A DNA stretch of 64,000 bases from Thiosulfatihalobacter marinus. GTDB taxonomy: Bacteria > Pseudomonadota > Alphaproteobacteria > Rhodobacterales > Rhodobacteraceae. This document shows, in pieces, positions 18,424 through 28,263 of the stretch. A program made the position numbers and the translations under genes. The stretch covers positions 37,742 to 101,741 of the forward strand of contig NZ_JAECRZ010000013.1 in assembly GCF_016019955.1 (NCBI RefSeq). The letters run 5' to 3'. The notes under the pieces are model-generated. The model ran no database searches. It was not told where the DNA came from and was given only the letters and a program-made list of their open reading frames with translations. Position 1 is the stretch's first letter; every line of letters begins with the position of its first letter.

Positions 18424-20085
18424 TTAAACCTCGATTGTCTTGGGACGGCGGCGTTCAAACCAGATCACGATCATCAACCGCGTCACGAAGATCGCGGTAA
18501 AGACCGAGGTCAGGATGCCCAGCCCCAGCGTGATGGCAAACCCGCGCACCGGGCCAGAGCCCACGGCAAACAGGATCACGGCAGTGATGAAAGTGGTGAT
18601 ATTGGCGTCCAGAATGGCACTCAGCGCCTTTTCATAGCCCAGGTCAATGGCCCGCGCCGGCCCCTTGGCCGATTTCAGCTCTTCGCGGATGCGCTCGAAC
18701 ACCAGCACATTGGCATCCACCGCCATACCGATGGTCAAAACGATACCCGCGATGCCAGGCAGGGTCAGGGTGGCGCCGATCAGGCTCAGCAGGCCAAAGA
18801 TAAGCCCGACATTAAGAATGAGCGCGATATTGGCGAACACGCCGAACGTGCCATAGCTCAGGAACATGAACACCAGCACGGCGACAAAGGCGACCACACT
18901 GGCGATCCGCCCCGCCTCGATGCTGTCCTGTCCCAGTTCCGGCCCAATGGTGCGCTCTTCCAGAAAGGTCAGCCCGGCAGGCAAGGCGCCCGCGCGCAAC
19001 AACACCGCCAGGTTGGTACTGTCCTCAACCGTGAACCGCCCGGTGATGATACCCGAGCCACCCGCGATATGCGCCTGGATCACCGGCGCGCTGATCACCT
19101 CGCCATCCAGAACAATCGCAAACGGAGATCCGATATTTTCCGCCGTGTAGTTGCCGAACTTGCGCGCGCCTGTCGGATTGAACCGGAACGACACTGCCGG
19201 CCGTCCGTTCTGATCAAAACTGGGCTGTGCGTCCACCAGTTCCTCGCCCGTCACAACCGGCGCGCTTTCCACCACGTAAAAGACACCGTCCTCGTCAATC
19301 GCCGGCAACAGGTCGTTGCCCACTCCGGGATTGGCATCTCCGTCACTGCCCCGGCTCACCACAGGGTGAAAGGTCATCTGCGCCGTGGTGCCGATAATGT
19401 CCTTCAGTTCCGCCGCCGACCCGATACCCGGCACCTGGATCAGAATCCGATCCGCCCCTTGACGCTGAATATTGGGCTCGCGGGTGCCAACCTCGTCGAT
19501 CCGGCGCCGGATGATCTCCAGGGACTGCTGCACAGTGCGTTCGTCGGTGGCCAGTTTTTCGGCCTCCGAAAGTTCCACCACGACAATGTCGCCCTCGGTG
19601 GACACCACGATGTCGGACTGCCCCGCCCCGGTCAGCGATGCCACCGGACGCGCCAGCCCGCGCACCAGCGCGGCGGCGCGGGAAATCTGCTCGGGTTTGG
19701 AAATCCTGATCCGCAACTGATCGTTTTGCGAAGGTTGCAGGCGGATCGTGCCGATCGTCGCCCGCTCCTCACGCAGCATGTCGCGGATTTCCGGCCACAT
19801 GGATTTCATGCGGCTCTCATACACATCCGCAACTTGCACCTCGGCCAAAAGATGCGCGCCGCCACGCAGGTCCAGCCCAAGATTGACCAGCCCCGAGGGC
19901 AGGAAAGACGGCCACATCGCCGCCTGGGCCTCCAGCCCGTTGCCGGAATTCCCCAGCTCGATCGCGGCCACCGCGTCATTGCGCGCCTCGACCCGTTGAT
20001 AAAACACGTTCGGCATTGCCAGTAGCAGTCCCAACGCACAGACGGTCCAGATCAGGACACGTTTCCACAGGTCGATTTGCAGCAT
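18424..20085 (-). CDS. secD: Protein translocase subunit SecD
   Basis: SecD is 553 residues, the usual alphaproteobacterial length. After the first membrane helix comes GLDLRGGAHLLAEV, the RND-type SecD motif, then the large periplasmic P1 domain (about residues 60-370). Five more helices follow, with the FERIREEL motif and proton-path helices. It completes the Sec motor with SecF. It is 21 bases downstream of yajC. Confidence 0.96.
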   Translation of the reverse strand: MLQIDLWKRVLIWTVCALGLLLAMPNVFYQRVEARNDAVAAIELGNSGNGLEAQAAMWPSFLPSGLVNLGLDLRGGAHLLAEVQVADVYESRMKSMWPEIRDMLREERATIGTIRLQPSQNDQLRIRISKPEQISRAAALVRGLARPVASLTGAGQSDIVVSTEGDIVVVELSEAEKLATDERTVQQSLEIIRRRIDEVGTREPNIQRQGADRILIQVPGIGSAAELKDIIGTTAQMTFHPVVSRGSDGDANPGVGNDLLPAIDEDGVFYVVESAPVVTGEELVDAQPSFDQNGRPAVSFRFNPTGARKFGNYTAENIGSPFAIVLDGEVISAPVIQAHIAGGSGIITGRFTVEDSTNLAVLLRAGALPAGLTFLEERTIGPELGQDSIEAGRIASVVAFVAVLVFMFLSYGTFGVFANIALILNVGLIFGLLSLIGATLTLPGIAGIVLTIGMAVDANVLVFERIREELKSAKGPARAIDLGYEKALSAILDANITTFITAVILFAVGSGPVRGFAITLGLGILTSVFTAIFVTRLMIVIWFERRRPKTIEV

Positions 20086-20106
20086 GATCGCGGCCTTGTC
20101 CTGATA

Positions 20107-20391
20107 TTAGCTGTTGGCGGCCGGTTCGGTCTTGCTCAGCACCTGCGCGACAGTGGACTTGACCACGCGCACCTTGACGCCCTCGGCAATCTCGACTTCG
20201 ATCTCACCGTCGTCCTTGACCTTCACAACCTTGCCGATCACGCCACCTTGCGTAACCACCTGATCGCCCCGTCGCAGCGCCTCGACCATCCCCTGATGTT
20301 CCTTCACCTTTTTTTGCTGCGGGCGGATCAGCAGGAAATACATGATCGCAAAGATCAAAATCAGCGGCAGAAACTGGCCAATTGCATCCAT
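20107..20391 (-). CDS. yajC: Sec accessory subunit YajC
   Basis: YajC, here 94 residues, associates with SecDF. It has one N-terminal membrane helix (LPLILIFAIMYFLLIRPQQKK), the conserved RPQQK boundary, and the small SH3-like domain with GDQVVTQGGVIGKV. The chosen start, ATG 20391 (MDAIGQFLP), matches the family; upstream codons in frame do not. It is the first gene of the sec operon, which faces away from serS. Confidence 0.95.
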   Translation of the reverse strand: MDAIGQFLPLILIFAIMYFLLIRPQQKKVKEHQGMVEALRRGDQVVTQGGVIGKVVKVKDDGEIEVEIAEGVKVRVVKSTVAQVLSKTEPAANS

Positions 20392-20650
20392 TTCGGTTGT
20401 CCTTTGTGTTGTCGGGGGCACCCCCCTCGAAAGTTGCGGGGAACCTATGGGGCATTGGCACCAGTTGCAAGGCGGGAAACGCCTGACCAAAACGAAGTCC
20501 GGCCACCTCGCCAATCAGGTCTCAACGATGTCTCGCAATGGCCCGGAAACAGCGGCACTTCGGGAAACGCCACTCCCCGCTTACGATCCGGCAAAAAATC
20601 CGGCATAAGCTGCGCCATCGGTGAATCACCCAATCAAAAGGACTGACGAG

Positions 20651-21946
20651 ATGCACGATATCAAGGCGATCCGCGAGAACCCGGCCGCTTTTGACGCCGC
20701 CCTGACCCGCCGCAGCGGGACCGAGGCCGTGTCGTCGTCAATCCTCGCCCTGGATGAGCAACGCCGCACGCATATTCAGTTGGCCGAAGAATCCCAGGCC
20801 GAACAAAACAAAGCTGCCAAGGAAGTAGGTGCCGCAAAGGCGCGTGGCGACGACGCCGAGTTCGAGCGTCTGCGCGCGCTCGTCGCCGACAAAAAGACTA
20901 TTGTTGCGGCAATGCGTGAGGTCGCAAAGGGATACGACCGGCAACTGACCGATTTGCTCATGAGCATCCCCAACCTGCCCAATCCCGAGGTGCCCGAAGG
21001 CGCCAACGAAGACGACAACGTGGAAATCCACCGCTGGGGCACCCCGCGCGAAATGGATTTTGCGGCGCTGGAACATTACCAGCTTCCCGGTGTCCTGCCC
21101 GGCATGGATTTTGAAACCGCCGCCAAACTCTCGGGCGCACGGTTCGTCGTGCTGTCTGGCGCCGTGGCCCGTATCCACCGCGCGCTGGCCCAGTTCATGA
21201 TCAACACCCATGTCGACGAAAATGGCCTGACGGAAACCTGGACACCGGTCCTGGTAAAGCCGGAAATGATGTACGGAACCGGCCAGTTGCCGAAATTCGG
21301 CGAGGAGTCCTACGAAACCACCAATGGCTGGTGGCTCGTGCCCACCGCCGAGGTCACACTGACCAATATCGTCAACGGCCTCACCATCGAGGAAAACACT
21401 CTGCCGCGTCGCTACGTGGCCCATACGCAATGCTTCCGCTCCGAAGCCGGCAGCGCAGGCCGTGACACAGCCGGAATGCTGCGCCAGCACCAGTTCGAAA
21501 AAGTGGAAATGGTCTCGGTAACGCATCCCGATGAAAGCCAGAGTGAACTTGATCGCATGACCGGCTGTGCTCAGGGCATCCTCGAAAAACTGAACCTGCC
21601 CTACCGCACCGTTGTACTTTGCACAGGCGACATGGGCTTTGGCGCGCAACGCACCCACGATATCGAAGTGTGGTTGCCCGGCCAGGGCAAATACCGCGAG
21701 ATCAGCTCGGTCTCGGTCTGCGGCGCCTTCCAGGCCCGGCGCATGAACGCCCGGTTCAAGCCAAACTCAGGCGGCAAGCCGGAATTCGTGCATACATTGA
21801 ACGGCTCGGGCCTTGCCGTTGGCCGCTGCCTGATCGCCGTCCTGGAGAACGGGCAGCAAGCCGACGGCTCGGTCGCCCTGCCGGGCGTTCTCGCCTCCTA
21901 CCTGGGCGGCAAGACCACGCTCGCCGCAGATGGCACCCTGATCTGA
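20651..21946 (+). CDS. serS: Serine-tRNA ligase
   Basis: Seryl-tRNA synthetase, 431 residues, class II. The N-terminal long coiled-coil arm that grips the tRNA(Ser) variable arm runs over about residues 30-100. The catalytic core has motif 2 in [18 protein letters not shown] and motif 3 near [19 protein letters not shown] 20651 is taken, with AAAGGA about ten bases upstream. The terminator at 21973-22005 follows, so the gene is probably transcribed alone. The organisation next to the divergent yajC-sec operon is typical for this group. Confidence 0.96.
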   Translation: MHDIKAIRENPAAFDAALTRRSGTEAVSSSILALDEQRRTHIQLAEESQAEQNKAAKEVGAAKARGDDAEFERLRALVADKKTIVAAMREVAKGYDRQLTDLLMSIPNLPNPEVPEGANEDDNVEIHRWGTPREMDFAALEHYQLPGVLPGMDFETAAKLSGARFVVLSGAVARIHRALAQFMINTHVDENGLTETWTPVLVKPEMMYGTGQLPKFGEESYETTNGWWLVPTAEVTLTNIVNGLTIEENTLPRRYVAHTQCFRSEAGSAGRDTAGMLRQHQFEKVEMVSVTHPDESQSELDRMTGCAQGILEKLNLPYRTVVLCTGDMGFGAQRTHDIEVWLPGQGKYREISSVSVCGAFQARRMNARFKPNSGGKPEFVHTLNGSGLAVGRCLIAVLENGQQADGSVALPGVLASYLGGKTTLAADGTLI

Positions 21947-21972
21947 AACCCGCTGCCCATTGCACGACTCCC

Positions 21973-22005
21973 AAGGCCGCTCCGTTTGGCGCGGCCTTGC
22001 TTTTT
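21973..22005 (+). terminator. Rho-independent terminator of serS
   Basis: The stem AAGGCCGC/GCGGCCTT (eight bases, ten-base loop) is followed by GC and TTTTT, 27 bases after the serS stop. Confidence 0.8.
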
Positions 22006-22063
22006 GAGTATTTTTGGCAAAATGAAGAGACTCCGCCCTGGCTTCATTTTGCCCGAAATACTC
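22006..22063. repeat. Long imperfect palindrome (22-base arms)
   Basis: The arm GAGTATTTTTGGCAAAATGA at 22006-22027 (22 bases in all) is nearly the reverse complement of 22042-22063, which ends GCCCGAAATACTC. One to three mismatches are present, and the 14-base loop is GC-rich. It sits immediately after the serS terminator T-run and before the end of the convergent desaturase gene. The size and A/T-rich arms are typical of an extragenic repeat or a nonautonomous mobile palindrome, or it could act as a bidirectional terminator. Confidence 0.55.
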
Positions 22064-22113
22064 CGGGGGTGAGGCCGAAGGCCGAGGGGGCGGCGCCCCC
22101 TCCCCGGGTTTGA

Positions 22114-23100
22114 TCAAATCGCTGGTGTGGCGGTCGCGCGGCCGGCCTGCGTCCTTGGAAACGGCACCAGCCGTTCCTGATCCTCATCCCACAGCTTCAG
22201 CGAGAAAGAGCGTAGCGCCTCGGGCCACTTGATCACCGGCAGATCATATTCCCTGCGGATCTCCTGGTGGCACTTGCGCAGCCGATAATGCGGAATGCGG
22301 GCGTTGAAATGGTGGATATCGTGATAGGCGATATTGGCGGATCCCAGATCCATCCACCACCCAAGATCCAGCGCGGACGACCCCTGAAGTGCCGCCAGAC
22401 GTGGATCCAGGTCCGGCTTTCGGTCCCAATATGTGTCTTCGAAATTGTGCTGAAGATACACCATAAACACGCCGATCATGCCACCAAAGAAAGAGCTGAG
22501 AAACCAGATCAGTACCCCGGTCCAGCCCGCCAGCCCCCATAGAACAGCCATATAGGCCAGGATCATCAGATTGTGACGCACCACGCCGCCCGCCATCTCA
22601 TGTGCATTCTTGGGCCAGCGATAGCGGATGAAATAGGTGAACAGGCTGCCTGCCGGGATCAGGATGAACGGATTTCGGTACAGCCGGTACTGAAGGCGTT
22701 CCCAGACCCCCGCCGCGTTCCATTCGCGCAGGGTCATAGTGTGTATCTCGCCAGTCTCGCGATGTTCCAGATTGCCCAGATGCGCATGATGCAGGTTGTG
22801 ATTGTGGCGCATCGCCGCGTAGGGCGCGAAAGTCACCACCGACAGCGCCTCACCCGCCCAGTCGTTGTGCTTGCGTGATCTGAACATCGAGGCATGGCCC
22901 GCGTCATGCTGCAACACGTAAAGCCGCACGGCGCAAAACCCGTTCAGGATCATCATCGGGATCAGCACGGCCCAGATGTCGGCATTGGCGATCGCCAGGG
23001 TCAATGTCAGGAAATACGCCCCAAATGAGCCAAAAAAGCTGGCCGCAGCGATCCGGTCGTCCTTTTCAGTATATTTTTGCAAACGTTCGCGAATTTCCAT
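22114..23100 (-). CDS. Membrane fatty-acid desaturase
   Basis: This 328-residue diiron membrane protein has the three histidine boxes of the acyl-lipid desaturase family: HDAGH, HNHNLHH and HDIHH, plus paired membrane helices around residues 30-75 and 165-215. It introduces a double bond into membrane acyl chains. The regiospecificity cannot be read from sequence, though the DesA/omega-6-like class is the nearest by box spacing. I chose ATG 23100 (GGGGG seven bases upstream) over a GTG two codons earlier. It lies downstream of der on the same strand with about 150 bases between. Confidence 0.88.
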   Translation of the reverse strand: MEIRERLQKYTEKDDRIAAASFFGSFGAYFLTLTLAIANADIWAVLIPMMILNGFCAVRLYVLQHDAGHASMFRSRKHNDWAGEALSVVTFAPYAAMRHNHNLHHAHLGNLEHRETGEIHTMTLREWNAAGVWERLQYRLYRNPFILIPAGSLFTYFIRYRWPKNAHEMAGGVVRHNLMILAYMAVLWGLAGWTGVLIWFLSSFFGGMIGVFMVYLQHNFEDTYWDRKPDLDPRLAALQGSSALDLGWWMDLGSANIAYHDIHHFNARIPHYRLRKCHQEIRREYDLPVIKWPEALRSFSLKLWDEDQERLVPFPRTQAGRATATPAI

Positions 23101-23253
23101 CGCCACGCCCCCGGTTCCTTCAATGCGTTCTGCCCGCCCTTGAAGGCCGGCTCATGGTTCAAATACGTCACAGGGACGCGAAAGGATCACGCCCCGTCCG
23201 GGAATATAACCACATTTGCGCGCTTTCCAAACCCCAAGGCACATCAGCGCGTT

Positions 23254-24729
23254 TCAGGGCGCGCCGCGCCCCTTGATATGCTTGCGCAGGCGGCTTGGTG
23301 TGGATTTCTTGCGCCCCTTGTAGGGGTTCTTGTCCCCCTGCCCGCGCATATGCAGCCGGATCGGCGTGCCCGGCATGTCGAAATCCTCGCGCAAACCGTT
23401 CACCAGGTAGCGCGAATAGCTTTCCGGGATCTTGTCCGGGTGGGAACACATCACCACAAATCCTGGCGGGCGGGTCTTGGCCTGGGTCATGTAGCGCAGC
23501 TTGATCCGCTTGCCTTGCGGCGCGGGCGGGGGGTGCTGTTCCAGCATCCCCGAGAGCCAGCGGTTCAACTGGGCGGTACTGACGCGGCGGTTCCACATGT
23601 CATAGGCTCGCAGGATCGCTTCATGCAGCCGGTCCAGCCCGCGTCCCGTCTTGGCCGACACCGTGATCAGCGGCGCACCACGCAATTGAGGCAACAGGCG
23701 TTCAAACGCCTCCTTCAGATCGCGCAGCTTCTGCTGTTTCTCGTCTTCGATGTCCCATTTGTTGACCGCCACAACCACGGCGCGCCCCTCGCGCTCGGCC
23801 AGATCGGCAATCCGCAGATCCTGTTGCTCGAACGGAATCGCCGCATCCAGCAACACAACCACGACCTCGGCAAACTTGACCGCCCGCAATCCGTCGGACA
23901 CCGACAGCTTTTCCAGCTTATCCTGCACCTTGGCCTTCTTGCGCATCCCGGCCGTGTCGAAAATCCGGACCGGCGTGCCACTCCAATCGCTGCGCAGCGA
24001 AATCGCATCGCGCGTGATCCCCGCCTCGGGGCCGGTCAACAGCCGGTCCTCGCCGACGATCTTGTTGATCAGCGTGGACTTGCCCGCATTCGGACGCCCC
24101 ACCACGGCGATCTGCATCGGGCGCGACGGCGTGATCCGCTGCGAGGGCGCTTCGGTTTCGTGCTCGTCGCCCTCGTCCTCCAGGTCGACATCCACCTCGA
24201 CCTCGGGCGCGTCGTCCTCGGCGCGGCTGGCAAAGCCATCCGCCAGCGGCATCAGCTGCGCATAAAGATCGTTCAGCCCCTCGCCATGCTCGGCGGACAG
24301 CCGGATCGGTTCGCCCAGCCCCAGCGACCAGGCTTCGATCACGCCGGCATCCGCCGCCGAACCCTCGCCCTTGTTGGCGGCCAGGATCACATGCGCCGAA
24401 CGTTTGCGCAGGATCTCGGCAAACACCATGTCCACCGGAGTCACCCCGGCGCGGGCATCGATCATGAACAGGCAGATATCGGCCATGTCCACCGCCCGTT
24501 CCGTCAGGCGGCGCATCCGGCCCTCAAGGCTGTCGTCGGTCGCATCTTCCAGCCCCGCCGTGTCGATCACGGTAAAGCGCAGATCGCCCAGCCGCGCCTC
24601 GCCCTCGCGCAGATCGCGCGTCACGCCGGGCTGGTTGTCGACCAGCGCCAGCTTCTTGCCGACAAGACGGTTGAACAGGGTGGATTTGCCCACATTGGGC
24701 CGCCCCACAATGGCGAGCGAAAAACTCAT
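23254..24729 (-). CDS. der: Ribosome-associated GTPase Der (EngA)
   Basis: Der is an essential tandem-GTPase for 50S ribosome maturation. This 491-residue copy has two complete G domains, the first with [14 protein letters not shown] at residues 9-22, the second with [14 protein letters not shown] near 210, and both NKGE/NKWD-type G4 motifs. A highly acidic linker (about residues 170-200) separates the G domains, and a KH-like domain closes the protein with a basic tail ([14 protein letters not shown]). It is downstream of bamB by 51 bases in a common bacterial order. Confidence 0.96.
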   Translation of the reverse strand: MSFSLAIVGRPNVGKSTLFNRLVGKKLALVDNQPGVTRDLREGEARLGDLRFTVIDTAGLEDATDDSLEGRMRRLTERAVDMADICLFMIDARAGVTPVDMVFAEILRKRSAHVILAANKGEGSAADAGVIEAWSLGLGEPIRLSAEHGEGLNDLYAQLMPLADGFASRAEDDAPEVEVDVDLEDEGDEHETEAPSQRITPSRPMQIAVVGRPNAGKSTLINKIVGEDRLLTGPEAGITRDAISLRSDWSGTPVRIFDTAGMRKKAKVQDKLEKLSVSDGLRAVKFAEVVVVLLDAAIPFEQQDLRIADLAEREGRAVVVAVNKWDIEDEKQQKLRDLKEAFERLLPQLRGAPLITVSAKTGRGLDRLHEAILRAYDMWNRRVSTAQLNRWLSGMLEQHPPPAPQGKRIKLRYMTQAKTRPPGFVVMCSHPDKIPESYSRYLVNGLREDFDMPGTPIRLHMRGQGDKNPYKGRKKSTPSRLRKHIKGRGAP

Positions 24730-24780
24730 GGATCGTAAACTCCGAAACGTCCGAAGGCGCCTCGTTATACCAATTCGGCG

Positions 24781-26079
24781 TCAACGGAAAGCGTGCAATT
24801 GCCCCTTGCGGCTGACGACGTACAGCACACCGTTGGCCACAACCGGATTGGTGGCCGCGCCATCGGGGATCTCCGTGGAATACAGCAACGCGCCCGATTT
24901 GGGATCAAACATCCGCAAAAGCCCGTCCGACGAGGCCACTACCAGCCGTCCACCGGCCAGGATCGGCCCGTAATGGGAAAACAGCGTGGATTGCTTGCGC
25001 GGCTTGTCCTTGACGAAATAGGGCAGGTCCTGGGCCCAGATCACGGTACCGTCGCGCGCGTCCATCCGGATCAGCTGATTGCGTTCGCTCACCAGAAACA
25101 GCGATCCGCCAGCCGGGAAAACCGGGCTCAGCGCGCCTTCGCTCGCCGTCCACAACCGGTCGCCCGTACCCACGTTCATCGCCACAAGCCGGCCCGAATG
25201 GTTGGCCACGTAAACCGTGCTGCCCACGATCACCGGATCACCCGAGATATCGGCCACCGTATTGGCCGCGCGTCCCGTGCGCTGCCCCGACACCGCCGCG
25301 TTCCAGCGCCCGATTCCGCCGCGCCGGAACGCCGCCTGCACTTCACCGGACCCGTATGGGAACACCACCAGCCGTTCGTTCACCGCCGGGGCGGCTGGGC
25401 TTTGCACATTCTGCACATCGGGAAGCGACGCCAGTTGCCATTCCACCTTGCCATTGGCAACATTGATCGCCCAGGCGGTGGCGTCACCGGACACGGCATA
25501 GACCAGATCGCCATAAACCGTCGGCGTGCCGCTGCCGACGGCCTGGAATTTCTGTTCCCACAGATCCCTGCCCGTGGCCGCATCAAAGGCGCGCAGGCTG
25601 CCGAATCCCGTGGTCACGAAAATCTTGCCCCCGGCATAGGCTATCCCGCCGGTGCTGGCCTCGCCGGGCTTGTCGCGCGCCGTGGCCAGGTCGCGGGTCC
25701 ACAATGTCGCGCCATTGGCCGCCGTCGCGGTCAGCTGGCTTTCGGCGTCCACCGTGTATATCCGTCCCTGCGCCACAACCGGATCGGCGGTGACCCTGGT
25801 CTTGCGGCTTTCGCCCTTGCCGATCGATGCCGACCAGACAAGCACCGGCCTGGGTGACAGGGCCGCATTGGCCACCCGGTATTTGGGCGTCCCGATCCGA
25901 TGGGTCCAGTCCGCGTTGCGGGTTTGTCCGGGCAGGGAAATCGCCGGCGCGGTGTTTTCCACCTTTTCCGCGGCCGGGCGCAAATCCTCACGCTTGCCGG
26001 GCAGGATGCGTTCCTTTTCGGCGCAGGCCGCCACAAGGGCCAAGCCCGCCAACGCCATGATCCAGATCTTGCTTTTCAC
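24781..26079 (-). CDS. bamB: Outer-membrane assembly lipoprotein BamB
   Basis: BamB is the beta-propeller lipoprotein of the BAM complex that inserts outer-membrane proteins. The 432-residue sequence has a lipoprotein signal (VKSKIWIMALAGLALVAAC) and repeated PQQ-type blades, for example GGKIFVTTGFGSLRAFDAAT and VYVANHSGRLVAMNVGTG. The best start is GTG 26079: GGGGG lies eight bases upstream and the lysines are at the N-terminus; a TTG five codons earlier lacks a ribosome site. It is followed by der and preceded by the TPR gene, the usual yfgM-bamB-der order. Confidence 0.93.
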   Translation of the reverse strand: MKSKIWIMALAGLALVAACAEKERILPGKREDLRPAAEKVENTAPAISLPGQTRNADWTHRIGTPKYRVANAALSPRPVLVWSASIGKGESRKTRVTADPVVAQGRIYTVDAESQLTATAANGATLWTRDLATARDKPGEASTGGIAYAGGKIFVTTGFGSLRAFDAATGRDLWEQKFQAVGSGTPTVYGDLVYAVSGDATAWAINVANGKVEWQLASLPDVQNVQSPAAPAVNERLVVFPYGSGEVQAAFRRGGIGRWNAAVSGQRTGRAANTVADISGDPVIVGSTVYVANHSGRLVAMNVGTGDRLWTASEGALSPVFPAGGSLFLVSERNQLIRMDARDGTVIWAQDLPYFVKDKPRKQSTLFSHYGPILAGGRLVVASSDGLLRMFDPKSGALLYSTEIPDGAATNPVVANGVLYVVSRKGQLHAFR

Positions 26080-26105
26080 TGCTCCGGCCCCCAACCAGAT
26101 TGTTC

Positions 26106-26786
26106 TTATTGGCCGGACAGGTCACCCGTCATTGCGGATGCAGTACCGCCCAGGGACACAATCAACTGAGAAGCCCGCTGACGCAAGCCTGCTGACGCAT
26201 TTGCATCGGCCACAACCGCGTTCAGTCGTTCCAGGGCCGCTTCGGTATTGCCTTCCTCGACATCCACCAGCGCCAGCTGCTCCTGGGCCAACAGCGCCAG
26301 CGGCATTCCCGGCGCGGCCATCGATTCCAATGCCACACGCCGCTCGGCGGCAGGCATGTCGGAGCCACGGGCCAGAACCGCCTTGAACGCGGCAATCTGG
26401 CGATAGATCTCGGGCATCTCGCCGCCTTGGGTGACAATGTCGTTCAGCGCCGCCGCGGCGGCCTCGGCGTCGTTCGCGCTCAGCAGATGACTCGCCAGCA
26501 GGAAATCGGCCACCATCCGCGCACCGTCAGACCCAACCTGCACGTCCTTGAGCGCCGCGATGCGCGCTGCGTCTTCATTCGCCTCGACCGCTGCCAGGAG
26601 CGCGTCTCCGGTTGCCTCGGCCACGGCGCGCCGCTGCGCCTTGTTCCACTCGTTCCAGGCCGCCCCGCCCACGACCAGAACAATCACGGCCACCGCGATC
26701 CAGCCATAACGGCGGATCATCGCAAACAGCCGGTCGCGGCGTACCTCCTCCGTGACCTCTTCGATGAAACTGTCTGTATCGCTCAC
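26106..26786 (-). CDS. YfgM-like tetratricopeptide membrane protein
   Basis: The 226-residue protein has a short cytoplasmic N-terminus, one membrane helix (YGWIAVAVIVLVVGGAAWNEW at about 27-47), and an Ala-rich TPR-like periplasmic domain. This matches the YfgM/TPR_21 family, which acts with the periplasmic chaperone network near the Sec translocon. The start is GTG 26786 with GGGAG seven bases upstream; upstream codons in the open frame look non-coding. It is 26 bases before bamB in the same direction. Confidence 0.85.
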   Translation of the reverse strand: MSDTDSFIEEVTEEVRRDRLFAMIRRYGWIAVAVIVLVVGGAAWNEWNKAQRRAVAEATGDALLAAVEANEDAARIAALKDVQVGSDGARMVADFLLASHLLSANDAEAAAAALNDIVTQGGEMPEIYRQIAAFKAVLARGSDMPAAERRVALESMAAPGMPLALLAQEQLALVDVEEGNTEAALERLNAVVADANASAGLRQRASQLIVSLGGTASAMTGDLSGQ

Positions 26787-26896
26787 GCCTGTACTCCCGA
26801 TGATTTGCCTCCTCTTATCGCGTTGTTCGGGAACTGCCAAGTACTGTGGCAAACCGGTGACAACTTCGCTTGAACCCGGCCGCCGAAAGGCATAAT

Positions 26897-26931
26897 CTGA
26901 ACAGGTCAGTTCAGAAATATGTCATCTGAAC
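26897..26931. promoter_or_regulatory. CTGAAC inverted repeat, candidate repressor operator
   Basis: CTGAAC-AGGTCA-GTTCAG (26897-26914) is a perfect 6-6-6 inverted repeat, and a further CTGAAC lies at 26926-26931. The site is 70-100 bases before the RND adaptor start at 27001. TGAAC-N6-GTTCA layouts are typical of TetR-family operators controlling efflux pumps. No TetR gene is adjacent, so the regulator would be encoded elsewhere. This is inferred from the pattern only. Confidence 0.45.
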
Positions 26932-27000
26932 TTGTTTCCACCGCGTAGTGGCCTCATATGTCGCAGCAACTGTGACGCGCGATTTACAAGGACGTGACTG

Positions 27001-28263
27001 ATGCGATTGATTCCGGCGCTCACCGCAATACTGGTGACTGTGTTTCTTTTTCTGATCGTGGTCGAACGTGATCGGTTTATGGGTCTGGCCACGGGAGGGC
27101 CCGAAACCACCGTGGCCGCCGAGGCCACCGGGGCCACCGCGCCAGGCTCCGTACCGGACAACCAGGGCACCGCCGATCCCGCCCAGGCCGCTGCCCGGGT
27201 GCGGGTCGTGGCCATGCATTCCACCGCCCGCATGATCGACAGCGCAGTTGTGCTGCGCGGACAGACCGAAGCCGACCGCCAGGTTCAGATGCGCGCCGAG
27301 ACAACGGCACGCGTCATTTCCCAACCGCTGCGGCGCGGCACCAGGATCACAGACGGCGACGAGCTTTGCCGCCTGGAACCGGGCACGCGAGAGGCCGCGC
27401 TGGCCGAGGCCAAGGCGCGTCTGGCCGAGGCCACCGCCCGGATTCCCTCTGCCCAGGCGGCCCAGATCGAGGCCAATGCGCGGCTTGAAGAGGCCCTGAT
27501 CAACGACAACGCCGCGCGCAAACTGTCCGAGCGCGGCTTTGCCACAACAACCCGTGTCGCGTCGGCCGCGGCGGCGGTGAGGGCGGCCGAAGCGGCGGTC
27601 CAGTCCGCCAAGTCCGGGCTGGAATCCAGCCTGGCCGGGATCGAATCGGCCGAAGCGCTGGTGGCTGCCGCAGAACGTGAAATCGAGCGTCTCTCGATCA
27701 AGGCCCCGTTCGACGGGCTGCTGGAGGACGACACCGCCGAGATCGGTACGCTGATGCAGCCCGGCAGCATCTGCGCCACGGTGATCCGTCTCGACCCGAT
27801 CAAGGTGGTGGGCTTTGTTCCCGAAACCGAGATCAACCGCGTCAAGCCGGGTGCCATGGCCGGGGCGCGCCTGACCACGGGCCAGCAGGTCACCGGGCAG
27901 GTCACGTTCCTGTCGCGCTCCGCGGATCCCCTGACGCGCACCTTCCGAGTTGAGATCGCGGTGCCCAATTCGAACCTGGCGATCCGCGACGGTCAAACGG
28001 CGGAAATCGCGATTTCCGCGGATGGCGCCAATGCCCATCTGATTCCGCAATCGGCCCTCACGCTGAATGACGAGGGCACCCTGGGCGTCCGGCTGGTCGA
28101 CGAAAGCGAAACCGTGATCTTCAACCCGGTCACGCTGGTGCGCGATACCCCCGAAGGCATCTGGGTCGAAGGCCTGCCGGCCAGGGCCGACATCATCGTC
28201 ATCGGTCAGGAATATGTCCAGGAAGGGGTGCGTGTCCTTCCGGTCTTTGAGGAGCCCGCCTGA
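27001..28263 (+). CDS. RND efflux periplasmic adaptor (membrane fusion protein)
   Basis: This 420-residue HlyD/AcrA-type adaptor links an inner-membrane RND pump to an outer-membrane channel. A membrane anchor at about residues 5-22 is followed by a Pro/Ala/Thr-rich linker. The barrel-sandwich halves flank an alpha-helical hairpin (about 125-225, with AEAKARLAEATARIPSAQAA), and then come beta-barrel and membrane-proximal domains with PQSALTLNDEG. ATG 27001 has AAGGA eight bases before it. The permease start overlaps this stop by one base (TGATG). No outer-membrane factor is in the window. Confidence 0.92.
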   Translation: MRLIPALTAILVTVFLFLIVVERDRFMGLATGGPETTVAAEATGATAPGSVPDNQGTADPAQAAARVRVVAMHSTARMIDSAVVLRGQTEADRQVQMRAETTARVISQPLRRGTRITDGDELCRLEPGTREAALAEAKARLAEATARIPSAQAAQIEANARLEEALINDNAARKLSERGFATTTRVASAAAAVRAAEAAVQSAKSGLESSLAGIESAEALVAAAEREIERLSIKAPFDGLLEDDTAEIGTLMQPGSICATVIRLDPIKVVGFVPETEINRVKPGAMAGARLTTGQQVTGQVTFLSRSADPLTRTFRVEIAVPNSNLAIRDGQTAEIAISADGANAHLIPQSALTLNDEGTLGVRLVDESETVIFNPVTLVRDTPEGIWVEGLPARADIIVIGQEYVQEGVRVLPVFEEPA

